Source: Girardinichthys multiradiatus
Lineage: Eukaryota > Chordata > Actinopteri > Cyprinodontiformes > Goodeidae
Assembly: GCF_021462225.1 (NCBI RefSeq)
Contig: NC_061806.1
Coordinates: 24,076,144-24,140,143, forward strand
DNA: 64,000 bases
Reading direction: 5' to 3'
Part shown: positions 59,801 through 64,000 of the stretch, piece by piece
Layout: every line of letters begins with the position of its first letter
Numbering within the stretch: position 1 is the first letter of the stretch
Translations under genes and position numbers: made by a program
The notes under the pieces: model-generated
Database searches by the model: none
Seen by the model: the letters and a program-made list of their open reading frames with translations, nothing else
What the model was told of the DNA's origin: nothing

Positions 59801-62800
59801 GGGCAAACTGGCATACTCGGCAACCGGGGAAATCCCCGGTGGACCATTGGCTTAGTGGGCCGGTGGTTCACTTCAGCCCGTGAAGTGAACCACCAGTATG
59901 AGCGCGACATCAAGTACCCAAGAGGCGACAGTTTCTGGGGCGCTGATGTGTCACATTTGGTTGTTTGTTTTCAGTTGCAAAACTTTTTTTTCCAGTTTTC
60001 AATTTTTTTGGGGGGGAGGGTTCAAAATAATTTTTCAGGCTCAAATGTTTTTCCTTTGAACAAACTTTTATTTTTCACTTTCAAATTTTCTTCGTTCAAA
60101 CAAACTTTATGGCCCCAATTTAGCTCCATAGGAAAAAACAGTCTTCTCTTCTTATAAACTCTTGAGTTACCTCCTTTAGATTCCTCGTACATGTAAAGAG
60201 GCACATATTAATAAACCAGAACTGGTGTTAGGTCTAATAAACTGTTGGTAACTGTCAGTATTTTTTCTTTACTAACGAAAAAGTGCTGTATTCATGTTTG
60301 CTAGATTACCATCACAAAGACCTGCTTGGATGCAAGATTTGGTAGGTATTATATTTAAAGTGCCATGCATTAACGCTTTAGATAAATCTGGCCAACTTCC
60401 ATGCCCTTCGATGCCCAAACAAGTTTTAGCGACTGATGTGGAGGGAAGTTGGAAAACTGATCAAGGAAAAATTAAAGGGAGAGGAAAATGTGGGTTAATT
60501 GCAACTGTTATCACTGTTCGGCATGGGCTGGTTTTTCTCCACTTTAACTTCCCTTAAATAACACACTATAGAAAGTTCTGGAGCGCCCAGAGATCCATTG
60601 GAGTAACGCTAATCTCAACCACATAGATTGGGGTTTATAGTCATTATCATGTTTTTTTTTTTTTTCATCTAGCATACGTCTAGCATACAACGTCTTGATA
60701 TATTCCCCAACCACTCTTTGGGTAATTTGATTAAAAAGCTAAATATTTGTACCTGCAGCACTTTGTCCAAAGCTGAAGGTCGGCTTTGAGGTTTCTGAAG
60801 TCGATGTTTCACTTTTTTCTGCTGGTTTGCCAAATGTGAAAGCAGGTGGAGGCTGTTCTGTTGGAGCTCTCGGCTTGCTGAAGGAAAAGCCTCCCGAGGA
60901 TGCAGGAGCGGGATCTGGTTCCTTTTTTGTAGCCCCAAAGACAAAGGTCAGTGGAGCCGGGGAGGGATCTGCCTCCCTCTTCTCCTCCGGCTTTTCAAAG
61001 GCAAATGCTTGAGCTGCTGGCTCCTTACCTGCCTGCAAAGATCCAAACGTAGAGCTCACCTGTGGTGTGCTGGATGCCAAGCCTGGCTCGCCCAGTCTCC
61101 CAAACACAGACCCCTTAGAGGTAACTGTGGTGGTTGGGTTGGTGTTAGTAGATGTGGTGTCATTTGATGATACTGCTTTGTTACCATTTTCTTGTGAAGA
61201 AGAAAGAGGAGTTAAGGTAACAGAGGATGAAGACGTGTTGGTTTCTGGGGTTTTTTCTGCAGGTTTAGGCAGTCCAAAGGTGAAGCCACCTTTAGCAGAA
61301 GAGTTACTTTCTGTGCTAGATGATCCACTTCCAAAAGCTACTTCGCTGCTCCCTCCAAACTTGAATCCAGCACCCGTGGCAGGCAGCTCGGACTTCTTGT
61401 CATCGTTGGATGCACCCCCGAATTTAAAGCCCTCAGAGGAACCACCAAATTTAAACCCCGATGCGGCACTAGTGTCTTTAGAGGACTCTGAGGAGGCGCT
61501 TCCAAACGAGGCTCCAAATTTGAATCCACCAGATGATGATGAAGAAGACGGCTCTGAAGTTCCAAACTTGAAACTTCCAGATCCAGCTGTGCTGTCTGAT
61601 GTGCCGAACTTAAAACCCCCAGCAGTAGAGGTAGAAGAGCCAAATGTGGAGGTTCCAGAGGCGCCTGCAGCTGAGGAGCCAAAAGACCCAAAGGCTGAGG
61701 AGAAAAAGTATAAGGTCACTTTTTGGATATTAAAAAGAAACTAATATTTTAGTTCACAAAAACAACAAAAAAGCCCATGGATCATATAAAGATGAAGATG
61801 TATTGTTGGTGACTGCAGGGCACAAGTACCCATAGTTGTAACTAGAGCAAGCACTCAGGTCAGTCACTAGAAACATTAGGATGTTTTGCTTCAAGGGAAG
61901 AAACAGCTCTGAGAGACAAGAGCATTACAGTTCTACCACAGCTCTAGTAGAGTCGGCCGCTAGACCACTTATGGTACTGATAGTGTTTGTGAACATGGCT
62001 CTCCGGTAAGGAAATCCTCGTTTGTATCCATCTGTAGATGTCTGCAGATTACTTTATATAGTAAATAAATACCCACTCTGCAGGTTTTTTTTCTACATGT
62101 ATGAGCCAAATGAATGAGAGTGACTGATTGTACATCAATGTTTAACAACATAACGTGGTTTATTTTGATGACAATTGTTGATTGTAGCAGAACGTACAAC
62201 ACCTGAATGCTCCCAGATCAAAACGTGAGTTCAGAGTAATGACTCAGTTTAGAGAAGAACAGTTTAGAGATGGCCCCTTTCTATCACCATAACTGTTCAC
62301 TAGTGTGTAAAGCAAAGGTGCATAAAACATGGATGAACAGGTTCGCCTTGGAGAAACCGGACTAGTCTGTAAAAGGTCCTGACCTGGTAGAGACCTGATA
62401 GAAATACTTTGGGATGAATTAGAGTGAAGACTGTTAGCCAACCCTTCTTATCCAACGTCGTAGTCTGACCTCCCAAAAGTTCTCCTGGAAGAATGGCCAA
62501 ATTTTCCATAAACACATTCCTAAATACTATAGAGAGCCTTCCAAGAATAGTTGAAGCTGTTGTAGCTGCAAAGGATGGACCAACTCCCATGTTTAAGCCT
62601 TTGTGATAAGAATGAGATGTCTTTAAAGTTCAGGAGTATGTAAAGGCAAGTGATGCAGTACTTTTGGTGACATAGTACATTTCTCAATTTCTGAATGAAT
62701 ATAAACTATTCTGAGTTACAAGACTGAAAACTGTAAAGGAAAATTTGTAAAAAAAAAATATATATATATTGACATATTCCCTTTAAATGTTAATCATTTA

Positions 62801-63971
62801 ACTATAAAGACAGAAAACAGGATTTTCTTCTTTTTACCTTTGGGTTCCACTTTAGCTCCTGGTTTGGTGGACTGACAAGCAACACATTTAACATCAGCAG
62901 CCTTATTTTGGACCAGACAGACGTCACATTCCCATGCTCCTTCTGGTTGCTTGAACTTGTCCAACAGACCAAATACTGGGGCACTGCTGGCTGCTGAAGA
63001 GACGGCCGCTGAAGTTCCTATTGATTGGTTTAAATAAAAACATTTATTATCAAAACAATCCAAAGCAGAGAGAAATAGTCATGCATGAGCAATACAACAG
63101 TCATGCTCTCAGTAGTACCTGGTTTAGCAGCCATGCAGGCCACACACTTGGTGTCCTCTGCCTTGTTTTGTATTAAACATGTCTCGCATTCCCACGCGCC
63201 CTCTGGTTTTTTGAACTTATCTCCAAACCCACTGATTCCTGTGAAAACTGGGTCTGATGGTGTAGATGCAGTCTTAGCAGCTGAGAAGACGGGGGAAAAA
63301 GTGAGCGATGGTTTGAGTCCTGTCCCGGGTTTGGCCGTTTCACACGCCACGCACTTCACTGCGTCAGGTTTATTCGAGACCAGACACGTATCACAATCCC
63401 ACGTTCCTGCAGGTTTGGAAAAGATTGGGCTGAATCCTGTTGTTGTGAGAGCGGTGGAGGCGGTGCTTGTGCTGCTGCTCCCTAGCCCTGCTGCGTTGGC
63501 AGGAGATTTTTTGCTCTCCGCTGATTTTGGTGAGGGGTTCGGCTTTGGGGCCTGACAGCAAACACACTTGATTTCTGATTGCTTGTTCTGAACCAAGCAC
63601 ACTTCACAGCTCCAGCCCGCTGAGGCACTGAACAAACCGCCAAACCCTGTCGACGAAGGAAGCGAAGAGGAGGAGCTTGTGCCAGCTGAAGGACTGGTAG
63701 TGGGTTGAGTAGATGTCTGTTGGGAAGGGGTGTTGGTGCCAGGGGAATTTTGAACGAGAGGAGAAGCAAAACCTGAAGGGAATAATCAAAACATTTTAAA
63801 ACAAACCACCAGGTTAGTTTCTCTTAAACAATATCTACAGTTACAATAACTAAGTGCACAAATTCCAACCAGGTGATTTAAGAAGATCCAGCACGCTGCC
63901 TTGCTTCAGGCTCTTGGCTGGTTTGAAAGGTCCTTCAAACTCCTCTGTGCTCTTGCTTGCAATGGCCTTTA
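56824..63971 (-). CDS. nup153: Nucleoporin 153, zinc-finger and FG-repeat half (5' part off the right edge)
   Basis: NUP153 is a nuclear-basket nucleoporin that binds Ran, importins and the lamina. Eight exons: 63,971-63,870, 63,772-63,119, 63,017-62,838, 61,694-60,753, 59,047-58,649, 58,527-58,303, 58,210-58,027 and 56,911-56,824 (stop TAG). Every phase joins, giving about 923 residues. The first has KSLKQGSVLDLLKSPG. The next two encode four RanBP2-type zinc fingers of the form W-x-C-x2-C-x10-C-x2-C (three in 63,119-63,772, one in 62,838-63,017), the usual number for NUP153. The remaining exons carry the FG domain: FKFG repeats in the 942-bp exon, then mixed FG, FxFG and VFG repeats. The terminus GRKIKTAVRRRK is the conserved basic C-terminal tail. 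The donor at 58,649 (CAG|GTCTAC) is weak. The 59,048-60,752 intron contains a foldback transposon. Confidence 0.97.
57090..57880 (+). mobile_element. Tc1-like relic in the last NUP153 intron
   Basis: Left terminal remnant AAGTAGTACATAATTGTAAA, then CACAAATGTGGCCTTTGAGG, CCCTATGGTGAAACATGGTG, GTGTCACGCTGTGGGGATGC and right terminal TAGAGACATTGAAGCGTGTG with GTTTGCAAGACTCTATA. Internal deletions. Confidence 0.75.
59095..60128. mobile_element. Foldback DNA element with long inverted ends in a NUP153 intron
   Basis: The left end reads TGGAGCTAAATTGGGGCCAT and continues AAAGTTTGTTCAAACGAA; the right end is its reverse complement. Homology between the arms extends about 140-180 bp inward (59,095 to about 59,235, and about 59,950 to 60,128) with small indels. 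It is flanked by TA at 59,093-59,094 and 60,129-60,130. The 700-bp interior is GC-richer and holds two perfect hairpins (59,823-59,840 and 59,862-59,894). No transposase ORF. Family not identified. Confidence 0.8.
62225..62690 (+). mobile_element. Tc1-like 3' fragment in a NUP153 intron
   Basis: TTTGGGATGAATTAGAGTGA, CCAACCCTTCTTATCCAACG, GAAGCTGTTGTAGCTGCAAA and CCAACTCCCATGTTTAAGCC follow the order of the C-terminal end of a separate Tc1 group (WDELE...SLPRRVEAVVAAK...GPTP). The rest of the element is absent. A TA microsatellite follows at about 62,757-62,770. Confidence 0.75.
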
Positions 63972-64000
63972 CTGTAGAACATAAAAACAGACCAGATGGG

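Noticed and set aside
61067..61744. 225-codon plus-strand frame
   Set aside because: It is the antisense shadow of the FG-repeat exon of NUP153, whose minus-strand frame has clear FKFG repeats and matching splice phases.
63085..63555. 156-codon plus-strand frame
   Set aside because: Antisense to the NUP153 zinc-finger exon, which is certain from its Cys spacing.
1..64000. CRISPR arrays, bacterial operons, phage or conjugative functions
   Set aside because: The sequence is eukaryotic nuclear DNA. The tandem repeats present are microsatellites and one heptamer array without spacer structure.

Overview
The window is vertebrate nuclear DNA from a ray-finned fish, probably a teleost. The evidence is small exons with GT-AG introns, many Tc1-like DNA transposon relics, solo LTRs and tRNA-derived SINEs, and a gene order that matches a known vertebrate neighbourhood. 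In human, STMND1, RBM24, CAP2 and NUP153 lie together on 6p22.3. No species can be named from the sequence alone.

Layout from left to right. CAP2 (minus strand) has six coding exons at 3,881-14,172 covering its N-terminal half; the rest runs off the left edge. At 14.2-24.2 kb there is an intergenic or 5' region made of transposon relics, a G-rich repeat-like block (17.65-19.17 kb) and a possible noncoding first exon of CAP2 near 20.4 kb. RBM24 (minus) is complete in four exons at 26,317-35,276. STMND1 (minus) is complete in five exons at 38,629-43,317. A divergent tektin-family gene (minus) lies at 46,128-49,121, with its first exon unresolved. A piggyBac-derived gene (plus) has a 5' exon at 50,035-50,196 that splices in frame to an uninterrupted transposase-like ORF ending at 53,888. 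NUP153 (minus) occupies 56,824-63,971; only its zinc-finger and FG-repeat half is in the window. Every splice phase in these minus-strand genes was checked by hand and is consistent.

The most interesting locus is the piggyBac-derived gene. Its ORF is intact, but two of the three catalytic aspartates of the family are replaced (Gly228 and Tyr424) while the C-terminal cysteine-rich domain is kept. An upstream 54-codon exon joins it in the same frame. This looks like a host-domesticated transposase rather than a live element. Other notable points: a 476-bp solo LTR inserted 9 bp inside a CAP2 intron beside the splice donor; a Tc1 relic that makes up nearly all of STMND1 intron 4; a solo LTR nested in a Tc1 copy with a perfect 5-bp target duplication; a TA-flanked foldback element of about 1 kb inside a NUP153 intron; and a tektin with a degenerate signature nonapeptide.

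The host genes are functionally unrelated: actin turnover (CAP2), muscle RNA processing (RBM24), tubulin binding (STMND1), ciliary filaments (tektin-like) and nuclear pore (NUP153). Their grouping reflects conserved synteny, not an operon-like unit.
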